In this document: in pieces, positions 26,978 through 35,413 of the stretch | Layout of the letters: the number at the start of each line of letters is the position of its first letter | Position numbering within the stretch: the stretch's first letter is position 1 | DNA from: Candidatus Rifleibacteriota bacterium | GTDB lineage: Bacteria; Muiribacteriota; Ozemobacteria; Ozemobacterales; Ozemobacteraceae | Direction of reading: 5' to 3' | Length of the DNA: 64,000 nt | NCBI GenBank assembly: GCA_015232575.1 | Contig: JADFZL010000013.1 | Span: 152,579 to 216,578 of the forward strand | The notes under the pieces: model-generated | Told to the model about the DNA's origin: nothing | The model's database searches: none | Seen by the model: the letters and a program-made list of their open reading frames with translations, nothing else | Position numbers and translations under genes: made by a program

Positions 26978-27777
26978 TAAAAACCCCACTCGCTTATTCG
27001 CTTCTTAAAATTCCTGAACATATTTTCAATTCCTTCAATGATGTACTCTTTGCCATCATCTAACTTTTCCCGAATGACTTCGCCCGCTGAAACTTTCACA
27101 ACACCTGGTGGTACAATAAATTCAAACCGTTCCTTGGGCATTTTCTGATTTATTCTGTATTCAAGCACCTTCAAAGTGCCTCTGCATGTTCCATCTTCAT
27201 TGAATTCCTTAACAAGAACTGGAAGAAATGTTTCCGGTGAAAAAACCATGTCATAATATCCCACTTCGAATATCTTTTTAAGCCATCCGTCTTTCGGCGG
27301 TGAGAGCCTGATTTTAATTCCACCCGATGCAACTGACTCGTCAGGCTGCGGATCAATTTTCAGCACCGAAATATCAAACAGTGTAAAAAGGGTTTTGCGT
27401 GTAAGACGGGTAACAATTTTCTTGGGATTTACCCAATCCCAGAGGTTGTCTGAAAGCCAGCCGCCTTCAGATGAAGCATCAAGTACAAAGACTTCATTGA
27501 GTAAACCAATGTACAACCAGAATCTCTCTCCATCAAACACAACTCTTACCGGAACATCATGAAAATCGACAGAAAACTTATCAGGACTCTGTATTGCAAG
27601 CGTCACTTTGGCCGACATTGTACCAGAAGAAACTACCAGATCAGATTCTATGGAATCGATCTTTTCAGTACGGCTCTCCAGTTGATTAAAAAGAATTTCT
27701 GGTGTAAGTTCGACTGCCAGAGCTGCCTGGCAGAAAAGCATGATAAACAGACAAATAATTTTTTTCATTTTTCCCAT
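26977..27777 (-). CDS. LolA-like exported lipoprotein-carrier-fold protein
   Basis: 266 residues from ATG 27777, with CGGAGAA upstream; the frame is open to 27858. A signal peptide (KKIICLFIMLFCQAALAVE) is followed by the LolA/LolB-like order of beta strands: TPEILFNQLESRTEKIDSIE, then the strands TMSAKVTLAIQSPDKFSVDF and RVVFDGERFWLY. The C-terminal half is typical of the DUF4292/LolA superfamily. It could bind lipid or lipoprotein in the periplasm. Its place among pseudopilin genes hints at envelope assembly. Confidence 0.65.
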   Translation of the reverse strand: MGKMKKIICLFIMLFCQAALAVELTPEILFNQLESRTEKIDSIESDLVVSSGTMSAKVTLAIQSPDKFSVDFHDVPVRVVFDGERFWLYIGLLNEVFVLDASSEGGWLSDNLWDWVNPKKIVTRLTRKTLFTLFDISVLKIDPQPDESVASGGIKIRLSPPKDGWLKKIFEVGYYDMVFSPETFLPVLVKEFNEDGTCRGTLKVLEYRINQKMPKERFEFIVPPGVVKVSAGEVIREKLDDGKEYIIEGIENMFRNFKKRISEWGF

Positions 27778-27823
27778 TTTTTCTCCGATTTCAGATCCTG
27801 AGTATTTCAGTATGCATAGCAAT

Positions 27824-28681
27824 TTATCTCCAGGATTCCTTTTGTGAATCTGTGGCAAGATTAACTTTTGCCAACTGTTTTATCGTTTTTTCAAGAAAAG
27901 GTTCGAGCTTTTCAAGAGATTTACAAAAGAATTCATTAGTAATATAGAAAGCATATTTCAGGAAGAACAGATAATTTATAAGACCCACAACAAAGATATA
28001 GAGCTCAATAGGCTGCCTGGAATCAATATATTCCTCTATTTTCGAAAAACTGCTGTTTATCTGAGAAATTATTTCTGTTGAAGTATTCTTCGAAGACAGA
28101 AGAAACTGGGGAAAAAAAGAACAGGCTATTACCTCTGTTACCGGAAACTCTCTTTCCCAGTGTAAAGCATCAGATTTTTTTTCCTGAATAAAGGCAACTT
28201 TTTCAAGATCAACTGTCAAAATAGCAGAGGACACTGGAAACAATTCACCATAATATCCTGATATTATGCGTATTTCTCCAAACGAAATTCCCAGCCACGA
28301 AAGATTCCAGGATACTCCATCGGGTTTCAAAATGCTTTTTTCACCGGAATTTCCTGATATTTCAGGAATAGTTCCCGATTCAGCGGCAGGATCAATAATT
28401 TTTGAACAGAGATTCAATGTCTGTTCAAGCCATTTGTTTGAAAAGGGCTTTTTCATAAGAATAAATGAAGGGAAAACATGATTACGTGAAAAAAAAGTCC
28501 CGGTATTTCTAATAAGGTTCTGAAAAGTGTATAATTCACCCTCAAAAGAAGACAACATTCTCAACAGGTAGTCAGGGTGAAGAAAGCCAACAGAAAGAGG
28601 TGTTGGCCATGATGGAAGTTCAGGAACTGCAAAATCATTCATGCAATTTCTGATCTGAAAGTGTATTCTTCCTATTTCCAT
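27824..28681 (-). CDS. Unknown protein in the pseudopilin run
   Basis: About 285 residues if started at ATG 28681; the frame is open to TTG 28726, and neither start has a convincing ribosome site. There is no signal peptide. A hydrophobic stretch near the C-terminus (IELYIFVVGLINYLFFLKYAFYI) might be an amphipathic helix or an anchor. The chain is rich in aromatic residues and Ser. I recognise no family. Its place between the anchored TPR-like and LolA-like genes suggests a role in the same system. Confidence 0.5.
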   Translation of the reverse strand: MEIGRIHFQIRNCMNDFAVPELPSWPTPLSVGFLHPDYLLRMLSSFEGELYTFQNLIRNTGTFFSRNHVFPSFILMKKPFSNKWLEQTLNLCSKIIDPAAESGTIPEISGNSGEKSILKPDGVSWNLSWLGISFGEIRIISGYYGELFPVSSAILTVDLEKVAFIQEKKSDALHWEREFPVTEVIACSFFPQFLLSSKNTSTEIISQINSSFSKIEEYIDSRQPIELYIFVVGLINYLFFLKYAFYITNEFFCKSLEKLEPFLEKTIKQLAKVNLATDSQKESWR

Positions 28682-28750
28682 ATTGTTTTCATCTGACTGA
28701 TCGGCTGTCTGGCAATAAAACAACAACCTCGCCTGAAATTAAAGTGTTTG

Positions 28751-29536
28751 CTAAAAAAGGCTTCTGGAAAGTGCGAGATCATATTCTGCTCTCCTTATAA
28801 GGAGTTCGCCGCGATTCCCAGGAAGAGAGGCAGCAAATGAACGGACTTTAAGAAGCTGCTGCGAAGCTTCCTGGGAAGATATTACACCAATAAATTCTGA
28901 TTGCGGGCGATTTGGATAAGCCTTTCTGTTTACATCTCTGATCTGCCTGGCAGCCTTGATATATTTCAATTTATAATCAACATAAGCCTGCTGATTGGCT
29001 AACTGGAAATAGCACTCAGCAATGTTTTCAGAAAGTTCCATACGATGCTGCAGATCATTTTCGGGCAGATTCTGGTACAGTGCAAGAAAATCAGTCAATG
29101 CCTTCTGGAAATCGCCCTGGGAAAATGAAATTTTTGCAGCAGAAAGACCTTCAAGATTTACTCTGGCAAGAGACATTATTTCTTCATAAAGGGGATTCGA
29201 AACCGGCATTTCGGCATTCGGCGGCGGCGGACGATAAGAAAAGACATTCTTCATGTGCGCAGAATACGCTGAGAGCGAGGCTTCCATACGGCCATCGTTC
29301 AAAGTTTTGCGGGCAATCTCCACTTGCAGCGAAGCTGGCATATAACCAGACGCCTTAATTGCCTGTGGCTGAGCTGGCAAAGCCGGGTCCTTCTTCTGAT
29401 AGGTTGAATAATCGACATAGATACGGTCATGTGAAAATCTCTTAACATCTGAACGAAAAACAGTATTAAGAAAATTATATATAAAACCAATCAACGCTAA
29501 TGTGAAAAGCACCATAGGCCATTTTCTGGTTTCCAT
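28751..29536 (-). CDS. Membrane-anchored TPR-like protein
   Basis: 261 residues. The N-terminal anchor WPMVLFTLALIGFIYNFL (~6-23) is followed by a short extended region and helical repeats (~115-260), including AAKISFSQGDFQKALTDFLA, which fits a TPR. Two bases separate its start from the pseudopilin stop at 29538, so it belongs to that operon. It could be the assembly or docking partner of the pseudopilins, in the way that PilP- or GspC-like partners are bitopic; this is inference. Confidence 0.6.
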   Translation of the reverse strand: METRKWPMVLFTLALIGFIYNFLNTVFRSDVKRFSHDRIYVDYSTYQKKDPALPAQPQAIKASGYMPASLQVEIARKTLNDGRMEASLSAYSAHMKNVFSYRPPPPNAEMPVSNPLYEEIMSLARVNLEGLSAAKISFSQGDFQKALTDFLALYQNLPENDLQHRMELSENIAECYFQLANQQAYVDYKLKYIKAARQIRDVNRKAYPNRPQSEFIGVISSQEASQQLLKVRSFAASLPGNRGELLIRRAEYDLALSRSLF

Positions 29537-29537
29537 A

Positions 29538-30317
29538 TCAGTATAAATTATCCTCGTCCGTTGAACAGAAAGTGCCTGGATGTGCAGCTTCAGCGCATCT
29601 CACTCTGCTGAAGAATTTGCATACCAGATCAAGCTCTTCATCTCTTCTGTCACCCTGTTCATCAATTTTATTGTGTATCCGCAGAACAATAAAACAAGCC
29701 TTGGCAGCATCTGCCGGATTAACGCCATCGACTTTTCTTGCAGAAACGGTAACTTCATCTGTATTTGCTTTTTTTGTTATAATCTGCTCATACCCGACAA
29801 CCTCAAAGTCTACAATATCGCTGAGGCTAGTTCCTTCGCTCTCAACGTTAGGAGTTCCGGTATACTGCGCTGCGGGACCCTTTGTAAACAGCATTGGCCT
29901 TTTAATAAAAGCAAGAAAACCAGGAATCTGCTTCCTTTTTACTTTTCCACCCGCAACAAGCGAATACTCAATCAGATTTACATCCATAACCCAGTCAATC
30001 GGCTTGATAGCTTTTCCATCAGCCTTATAGTACATATCTTCGAGCGTTCGACGTGAAGTCTGATAAGAATAAAAACTGAACTTTTTCTGACCTGTATCTA
30101 TCTCAACGAATTTGTATGCCCCGGCTATGTCTCTTGCCAATCGGTCAAAGAACCATCTGGTTTCACTTTGCATCTGACTTTGAGCCCCCAGATGACGCAC
30201 AGTTTCCCTTCCACCGAAATAGATTTTCCAGGCATAGCCCATCAGAAAAGTAACTATAGCAACTGTGACAACCATCTCCATGATGGTCATTCCGGCCCTG
30301 CGGTTATTTGGCTTCAT
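29538..30317 (-). CDS. Type IV pilin-like minor pseudopilin, GspJ/PilW-like (set 1)
   Basis: 259 residues. It has a prepilin leader RRAG cleaved before MTIMEMVVT, with the key Glu at +5, then the hydrophobic helix VAIVTFLMGYAW and a beta-rich C-terminal domain (WFFDRLARDIAGAYKF fits GspJ/PilW). It would be processed by a prepilin peptidase (not in this window) and join a pseudopilus tip complex. It overlaps the GspI-like gene by 14 bases. Confidence 0.82.
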   Translation of the reverse strand: MKPNNRRAGMTIMEMVVTVAIVTFLMGYAWKIYFGGRETVRHLGAQSQMQSETRWFFDRLARDIAGAYKFVEIDTGQKKFSFYSYQTSRRTLEDMYYKADGKAIKPIDWVMDVNLIEYSLVAGGKVKRKQIPGFLAFIKRPMLFTKGPAAQYTGTPNVESEGTSLSDIVDFEVVGYEQIITKKANTDEVTVSARKVDGVNPADAAKACFIVLRIHNKIDEQGDRRDEELDLVCKFFSRVRCAEAAHPGTFCSTDEDNLY

Positions 30318-30801
30318 TGTTCACCACCAGAGTACCAAAACCAAGAGTCTGATCGGGCTTACCCGGCTCGCTCCAGCGAATTGTAAGCTTTACCGAGTAC
30401 ATATTTATAACGTCATTATTATTTGCATCTTTTTCTTTAATTTCATCAGTAACCATCATAGTTTCAAACCGGCCATAATAATCAGGGTATTTGACAGAAG
30501 TATTATCTGACTCGACAACGGGTCCTGAAACCTTCTTCCACGGGTAATTAAACTTAGAAAAATCACTCTTAACCCCAATGAAACTGTATGAGCGGACCTC
30601 ATCAATAATGCTTCTTCCGAGACTCTGTGCAACCATGAGGTTTTTCGCCTTAGCAGTTGTAGTATGACTTGTCTGAAAAAGAACAATCAGCGGAAGAATG
30701 CCCATTGAGAATACCACAAGCGTCATGAGAAGTTCCGGGGTTGTAAATGCTGATCTTCGCTTATATTGAATCATTTGAGTCTTTTGCTTCAATTCTTTCA
30801 A
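30304..30801 (-). CDS. Type IV pilin-like minor pseudopilin, GspI/PilV-like (set 1)
   Basis: 165 residues from TTG 30801 (GGGGGAA upstream; ATG 30774 is an alternative that keeps the whole leader). The prepilin motif is RRSA then FTTPELLMTLVVFSMGI, with Glu at +5, but the residue before the cut is Ala instead of the usual Gly. A conserved NLMVAQSLGRSIIDEVRSY follows the hydrophobic helix, as in GspI/PilV. It overlaps both neighbours, so the three pseudopilins are coupled. Confidence 0.78.
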   Translation of the reverse strand: MKELKQKTQMIQYKRRSAFTTPELLMTLVVFSMGILPLIVLFQTSHTTTAKAKNLMVAQSLGRSIIDEVRSYSFIGVKSDFSKFNYPWKKVSGPVVESDNTSVKYPDYYGRFETMMVTDEIKEKDANNNDVINMYSVKLTIRWSEPGKPDQTLGFGTLVVNNEAK

Positions 30802-33170
30802 TTTCCCCCGGAAAAAGCCAGATGCTGGATTCTGGGGGTTATCGCAACTATATGCGACATTATTTCATATTTATACTTATCATCATCTGAAAAACTTTCT
30901 GTGCTTTGAAGGGTTTTTTGATCGAAATAATATGGACTCTTTGTGTCATGGATAACCCACAAATCACCATTCAGCTTCTTTTTCTTCATATAAAAGTTCG
31001 AATAATTTCCGATAATTGTGTTAACGCGATTCTGAATTTCTGGAAAATTGACTTTCCATTGATGAGTTGGCTTAATTGGGTCCATTCCAAGATTTACGTA
31101 ATCGGCCGGCTCAAGAATTCCATCAGAAGTTTTAATTCCGGCAAGTGAGTAAACACTGGCTTCAATTATTCTTCTTTTTCCCTCGATAATGATCTGGCAG
31201 GTTTCCATGTCAGCTGGAAGAACCTGAGAAGCGCCATTAGAAGCAGTTCTTGTTATAAAAGGATGATAAACAATTGTAAGATGATCGTCATCCGAGGTTT
31301 TTCGAACCGTCCTTCTTGAGAGAATGCTTCCCGCGATAATGAAGGGGTTCGGCTTCTGAGGATAATAATCTCCAACAAAAATGATTCCCTTTCCCCTGTA
31401 AACAACATCCTCGCGAAGATTGAAGTTCTGGAGCCAGTAAGCACCATTTAGAATCCAGGTTTTGTCCGGGTCTTTCGGAATATCATTTATATCATTAAGC
31501 CTTTTAGTAATAATTTTCCTGTAATCCTTGAAGTTTGTTGGATAAAAATTTCTGAAATCTGAGTCATTTGGTGCCTCGGGGGCAGTAGGGTCAGATGGCT
31601 TGAAAAAAACTCTCCAGAGTGACTCTCCGCCAGACCATGCAAGAACCGGAAGAGCAGTAATTGAATTCCAGATTGTAGCTCCAATATTTGAAACAGATCC
31701 AGTAAAGGCACTCCAGAAGCCAGTTGCATCTTTTGGATTATTATACGAAAGTGAAAATTCTGTAAAAAGCTCATGTGTCTGAACAGAGGTGCTCTGAGCT
31801 CCCCCGGCTCTGAACCATCTGAATTTTCTCAAACAGGCAATAATTTTCGTCTTACCGTCCATATCACTGCTTCCGTCAAGCCAGCGATGTTCGAGATTCA
31901 ATTCTGACTCAGAAACAGGCCATTTATCTTTGGTCAGATTGGTATAATTCGGCTGATAAGTCTGTGGTACAAAACGCCACGGCAGTCGACAATATGGACC
32001 GGCAGGCAAAAACTTCTGAACTTTAGTTGTTCCGCGTGCATAAGATTCGCCGGTTTTTATCCATTCATTCATGTCTGTCCATTCAGCGTTAAGCTTCGGA
32101 AGAATGCCCTTTTTATATGTATTATAACGATAAGCCTGTTTTTCGCTGTCAGTCATTCCGGCAAGGTCATTCTTGTGGTTATCTTCATTATTCCACCACG
32201 AAACGTCAATCATTCCCCAGAACGCTCTCGGGCCGTATGGAAGATATGACGAACCAGCGTAAGTATCAGAGTACTGAAATGCCTGGTTAACAGGTCCGGG
32301 TTTACCATCAGTGGTGTTTATAAGATATGCACCCTGGTAGTTGCCCTGTACATCCTGAGGGGTTTCGAGATCAGGGTTTTCGATTCTGATAACTGAGGGC
32401 CCGTGAATATAAACTCTCGACTGAAACGGATGATTCCAGAGAAGAAGTCTTCCACTTCCAAGCGAAAGATCGTTTTTAATTTCATCAGTTGATTTAGTCG
32501 GATTATTCGGGTCACATTCCGGGCCCATCATGCTGAAAAGAGTATAGTTTCGGGCAACCGGACCGATGTTCACTACTTTTGCATCACGGGTCATCTGAAA
32601 TCTGAATTTATGTTTCTTCGAACTTATTTTCAATGAAACTACAACATTGAAGGAAATGCTGAGGTAATAATCACGCGACATCTTTGTATCAAACAATTGA
32701 GATCTGTCTTTCGGGCGGTACATGCATTGATCAATGTTTTTCCCAAAATTGAAATGATCAATCGGCCGACAATCAGTCAAAGAAGGCTGAACGGCCTCAA
32801 TCTCAAACCCAGCTCTGCTCATATAGCTTATGAGAAGCCTTGTCTGCCTCACGTGGGCTTTGTAATCAGGAAGGACATCCAATAGTTTCGGGTTTATTCC
32901 GGTAGTGCCACCCGGGGCAAAATCAGATGTCTGGCACTGCTGCAGCAGCGGACCTTTTTTCCCCATCGAAAGCTCTTTTTCAATCATCTGAAAAGCTTCG
33001 TCTGCGGCAGCCTCAGCAAGCTGTTGTGCCATGGTCGTATAGCAGGAAATAGCAGCCTGCGAATACTCTGCACTGCTGCTCTGCATAAGGAACATTCCCA
33101 TAAATGCAAACATTCCAAGAACCAGAACTGCAACAATATATGCAAAACCGTTTCTATACGAATGAATCAT
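30798..33170 (-). CDS. GspK/PilX-like large pseudopilin (set 1)
   Basis: 790 residues. The N-terminus RNG then FAYIVAVLVLGMFAFMGMF has the pilin-type helix without Glu at +5, as in GspK and PilX. The helix continues with AQQLAEAAADEAFQMIEKEL, typical of PilX-like proteins. The remaining ~700 residues are a large unrecognised extracellular domain rich in Trp, Tyr, Asn and Pro. Its late region (GKGIIFVGDYYP, FIIAGSILSRR) looks like a beta-roll, also seen near the C-terminus of the 44977-47031 protein. It is the first gene of the ten-gene run. Confidence 0.75.
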   Translation of the reverse strand: MIHSYRNGFAYIVAVLVLGMFAFMGMFLMQSSSAEYSQAAISCYTTMAQQLAEAAADEAFQMIEKELSMGKKGPLLQQCQTSDFAPGGTTGINPKLLDVLPDYKAHVRQTRLLISYMSRAGFEIEAVQPSLTDCRPIDHFNFGKNIDQCMYRPKDRSQLFDTKMSRDYYLSISFNVVVSLKISSKKHKFRFQMTRDAKVVNIGPVARNYTLFSMMGPECDPNNPTKSTDEIKNDLSLGSGRLLLWNHPFQSRVYIHGPSVIRIENPDLETPQDVQGNYQGAYLINTTDGKPGPVNQAFQYSDTYAGSSYLPYGPRAFWGMIDVSWWNNEDNHKNDLAGMTDSEKQAYRYNTYKKGILPKLNAEWTDMNEWIKTGESYARGTTKVQKFLPAGPYCRLPWRFVPQTYQPNYTNLTKDKWPVSESELNLEHRWLDGSSDMDGKTKIIACLRKFRWFRAGGAQSTSVQTHELFTEFSLSYNNPKDATGFWSAFTGSVSNIGATIWNSITALPVLAWSGGESLWRVFFKPSDPTAPEAPNDSDFRNFYPTNFKDYRKIITKRLNDINDIPKDPDKTWILNGAYWLQNFNLREDVVYRGKGIIFVGDYYPQKPNPFIIAGSILSRRTVRKTSDDDHLTIVYHPFITRTASNGASQVLPADMETCQIIIEGKRRIIEASVYSLAGIKTSDGILEPADYVNLGMDPIKPTHQWKVNFPEIQNRVNTIIGNYSNFYMKKKKLNGDLWVIHDTKSPYYFDQKTLQSTESFSDDDKYKYEIMSHIVAITPRIQHLAFSGGN

Positions 33171-33395
33171 TTACAGTCAATCATCCCCTTTATTCATGCT
33201 GCCTGATTTTTCTGCCATAACTCCAACCAGAAGAATAGTCCAGACACATATCTATAAGTCTAACACAGGCAATTTTCTTCGTCAAACAAAAAAATGCCTC
33301 CAAATAACCGGGAATTATTGACAAGCCTCTCAAAAAGTATCATTTGCCATGTGCCTGCAATAGTTTTTGAAAGCATTTGCACTCAGTATGCAATA

Positions 33396-33423
33396 ACTTT
33401 AATAGCGGGAATTGCCTTGTCAA
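33396..33423 (-). promoter_or_regulatory. Candidate promoter of the pseudopilin/kinase run
   Basis: On the minus strand, a perfect TTGACA (33423-33418), a 16-base spacer and TAAAGT (33401-33396). It lies about 225 bases upstream of the first gene, which leaves a long leader. The 33171-33518 gap holds otherwise only the repeat arm at 33438-33468 and no gene. Confidence 0.45.
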
Positions 33424-33437
33424 CTTTGGGTCGGGCC

Positions 33438-33468
33438 GTCATCTCGAACGAACGTGAGAGATCTCATA
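33438..33468. repeat. Palindromic dispersed repeat, single arm
   Basis: GTCATCTCGAACGAACGTGA continuing into GAGATCTCATA matches the left arm of the complete copy at 1325-1389 with one difference. The right arm is absent. It lies between the promoter candidate and the AMMECR1 gene. Confidence 0.7.
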
Positions 33469-33518
33469 CATTGTATTACGACCCTTTTATTAAGATTGGC
33501 TGTACCTAATTTTATAAA

Positions 33519-34187
33519 TCAGTCGTTTTCGCTGAAAATATCTGCGGTAAAACGCTGGAGTTTAGCTCCGGACGCTTTATGACTTCCCGGTGGCAGACCG
33601 GCTTTCATACAAAGGTTTTCCAGAAAAGCATCGCGATCCCAGCCCCATTCAATCGGAACCTGAGGAAGCAGCAAACCTGATCTTCCGGAATGTCTCAACA
33701 TAAGGCCATCTCTTCCCACTTTTATTTCATCAATAGACTCAACTGGAATCATGGGCGAGAGAACTGAGACTTCAATTGAAATTTCCTTCAACTCGGACAG
33801 TCTGACCGGTCTGAAACGCGGGTCTTCTGTTGCTGCTGCCACAGCCATTTCAGGAACTGCCTTGCCGAGAGACTTTATTCCTTCAACAAAGCCTATGCAG
33901 CCTCTTAATTCACCTTCCTTCTTCAAAGTAACAAAAACTCCGCACTTTTCTGAAAATTGCTTATTTTTAAATGAAAAAGAAGGTATTTCTCCGCCACTGA
34001 GAACACTTTCGAGAGTTTTTCTTACAGTCTGCAACAGTTCTTCTTTAAATTCCATTTTTTGATCCTCCACTTTCAAATTCGATGGCAGACAGTTTCCACA
34101 AGATGAGCAATCTATGTGACTGCCTGCCCAGAATTGAGTAGAAATTAAAATAAGTACTAGAAGTAGAAAAAATCTAAACCTCATCAA
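33519..34187 (-). CDS. Exported AMMECR1-domain protein
   Basis: 222 residues. Residues ~45-220 are a full AMMECR1 domain with the diagnostic LRGCIG (~95-100) and DPRFRPVRLSEL. AMMECR1 proteins in bacteria are normally cytoplasmic, but this one begins with a clear signal peptide (MMRFRFFLLLVLILISTQFWAGS), followed by a Cys-rich patch DCSSCGNC. Its start overlaps the dapF stop (ATGA). The activity of the family is unknown. Confidence 0.88.
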   Translation of the reverse strand: MMRFRFFLLLVLILISTQFWAGSHIDCSSCGNCLPSNLKVEDQKMEFKEELLQTVRKTLESVLSGGEIPSFSFKNKQFSEKCGVFVTLKKEGELRGCIGFVEGIKSLGKAVPEMAVAAATEDPRFRPVRLSELKEISIEVSVLSPMIPVESIDEIKVGRDGLMLRHSGRSGLLLPQVPIEWGWDRDAFLENLCMKAGLPPGSHKASGAKLQRFTADIFSEND

Positions 34188-35056
34188 TCTTTCAGAAATT
34201 TGTTAAAAAACGCCGCAGAAAAATGTCCAGAAGCAACTTCGGTTACCGAGCCAGTAAGAAATACATTTTCGCCAGCGATTTCGATAAGAATTTCTCCGCC
34301 CGGCATTTTTACTGTTACTGGTGATTTCAATTTTCCATTTTTTATACCAGCCGCTGCAACTGCTGCTGCGCCGGTTCCACATGCACTTGTAATTCCGCAG
34401 CCTCGCTCCCAGACATTTACAGCAACTTCGTGTTCATTCACAACACTTGCAAATTCTACATTGATTCTCTTTGGATGGTTTGAATGTGTTTCAAGCCATG
34501 CTCCGACTGAAAGCATCGAATCTGAGCTCATTGGCGATTTCATAAACAATACAGCATGTGGGTTTCCAACGCTGGCATATACAGGCTCAAATTTCTCTTC
34601 CTGCCAGATGAGAGGTTTTCTCTTTCCTTCCGGAAGAAGATCACCACTGCCAACCAGATCAAAGTTTATCTTTCCCAGTTTAATTTTATATGTGGGAAGA
34701 TTGTTTTTTGCACCCTGCGCAACTATTTCACGCACTGCGCCAACAGTCTCTACTCTTACAGCATTGTGCGACGGAAAAATCTGAAGATATTTGTGTCCAA
34801 GTCCAAGAAGTGCATTGGCACACATTTCTGCTTCGCTGCCATCTTTATTGAACATCTGCATTCTAACGTGATTTTCGCTGTTAGCCGGTGAACGCAGAAA
34901 AACAACTCCATCAGAGCCCAAACCAGTGCCCGGATCGCAAATCATCTTTATTATTTCCGGGTTTCTCAGAAAAGAAAGGGATTCTGACCCTTCCTCAATC
35001 TCAGAAAAGAAAACAAAACTGTTCCCCAAATGGTGCATTTTTTGAAAACTGATCAT
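34184..35056 (-). CDS. dapF: Diaminopimelate epimerase DapF
   Basis: 290 residues. It interconverts LL- and meso-diaminopimelate for lysine and peptidoglycan synthesis. Landmarks are the N-terminal FQKMHHLGNSFVF, the first active-site Cys79 in DGSEAEMCANAL, GNPHAVLF at ~164-171, and the second active-site Cys226 in ITSACGTGAAA. The loop after Cys79 reads CANALLGLG where most DapF have CGNGxRC, and HLGNS replaces GLGND. Both catalytic cysteines are kept, so activity is likely. It is followed by the AMMECR1 gene with a 4-base overlap. Confidence 0.92.
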   Translation of the reverse strand: MISFQKMHHLGNSFVFFSEIEEGSESLSFLRNPEIIKMICDPGTGLGSDGVVFLRSPANSENHVRMQMFNKDGSEAEMCANALLGLGHKYLQIFPSHNAVRVETVGAVREIVAQGAKNNLPTYKIKLGKINFDLVGSGDLLPEGKRKPLIWQEEKFEPVYASVGNPHAVLFMKSPMSSDSMLSVGAWLETHSNHPKRINVEFASVVNEHEVAVNVWERGCGITSACGTGAAAVAAAGIKNGKLKSPVTVKMPGGEILIEIAGENVFLTGSVTEVASGHFSAAFFNKFLKD

Positions 35057-35084
35057 TTTTCCATCCCCTTGTTTCTTTTTTTAG

Positions 35085-35413
35085 AGGGGTCTCGCGACCC
35101 CTCTCGGGGGTCGAACTCGTCCGACCCCCTCACTCCCCGCGGTCGGGCACTTTGTGCCCTCCTGCTGAGCAACACCTTACGCTTTTTTAGGGGTCTCGCG
35201 ACCCCTCCGTGGGCAAAACTCGTCCGGCCCCCTCACTCACAGCTATCGGGCACTTTGTGCCCTCCTGCTGAGCAACACCTTACGCTTTTTTAGGGGTCTC
35301 GCGACCCCTCCGTGGGCAAAACTCGTCCGGCCCCCGCACTCACAGCTATCGGGCACTTTGCGCCCTCCTGCAGAGCAGCATCTTACGCTTTTTTAGGGGT
35401 CTCGCGACCCCTC
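35085..35413. repeat. 103-bp tandem repeat array between mnmA and dapF
   Basis: AGGGGTCTCGCGACCCCT recurs at about 35085, 35189, 35292 and 35395. The last three are spaced exactly 103 bases; the first unit is 104 and more diverged. Each unit is G+C-rich and holds self-complementary blocks: AGGGGTC/GACCCCT, GGGCAC-TTT-GTGCCC, and in the first unit GGGGTCG/CGACCCC. Each unit also has a CTTACGCTTTTTT stretch. The last block supplies the end of the mnmA frame. It is not a CRISPR, because the unique spacers are missing. Confidence 0.9.

Noticed and set aside
29572..30056. Two 150-codon plus-strand frames opposite the GspJ-like gene
   Set aside because: They overlap each other and an unambiguous prepilin gene, have no ribosome site, and their Ser/Arg/Leu-rich content is typical of antisense translation.
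35030..35293. Plus-strand frame of 87 codons over the tandem repeats
   Set aside because: It consists only of translated repeat units (GSRDP, CALLLSNTLRFF), has no ribosome site and is antisense to dapF at its start.
35085..35413. CRISPR array
   Set aside because: Whole 103-base units repeat, with no short repeat/unique spacer alternation and no cas genes nearby.
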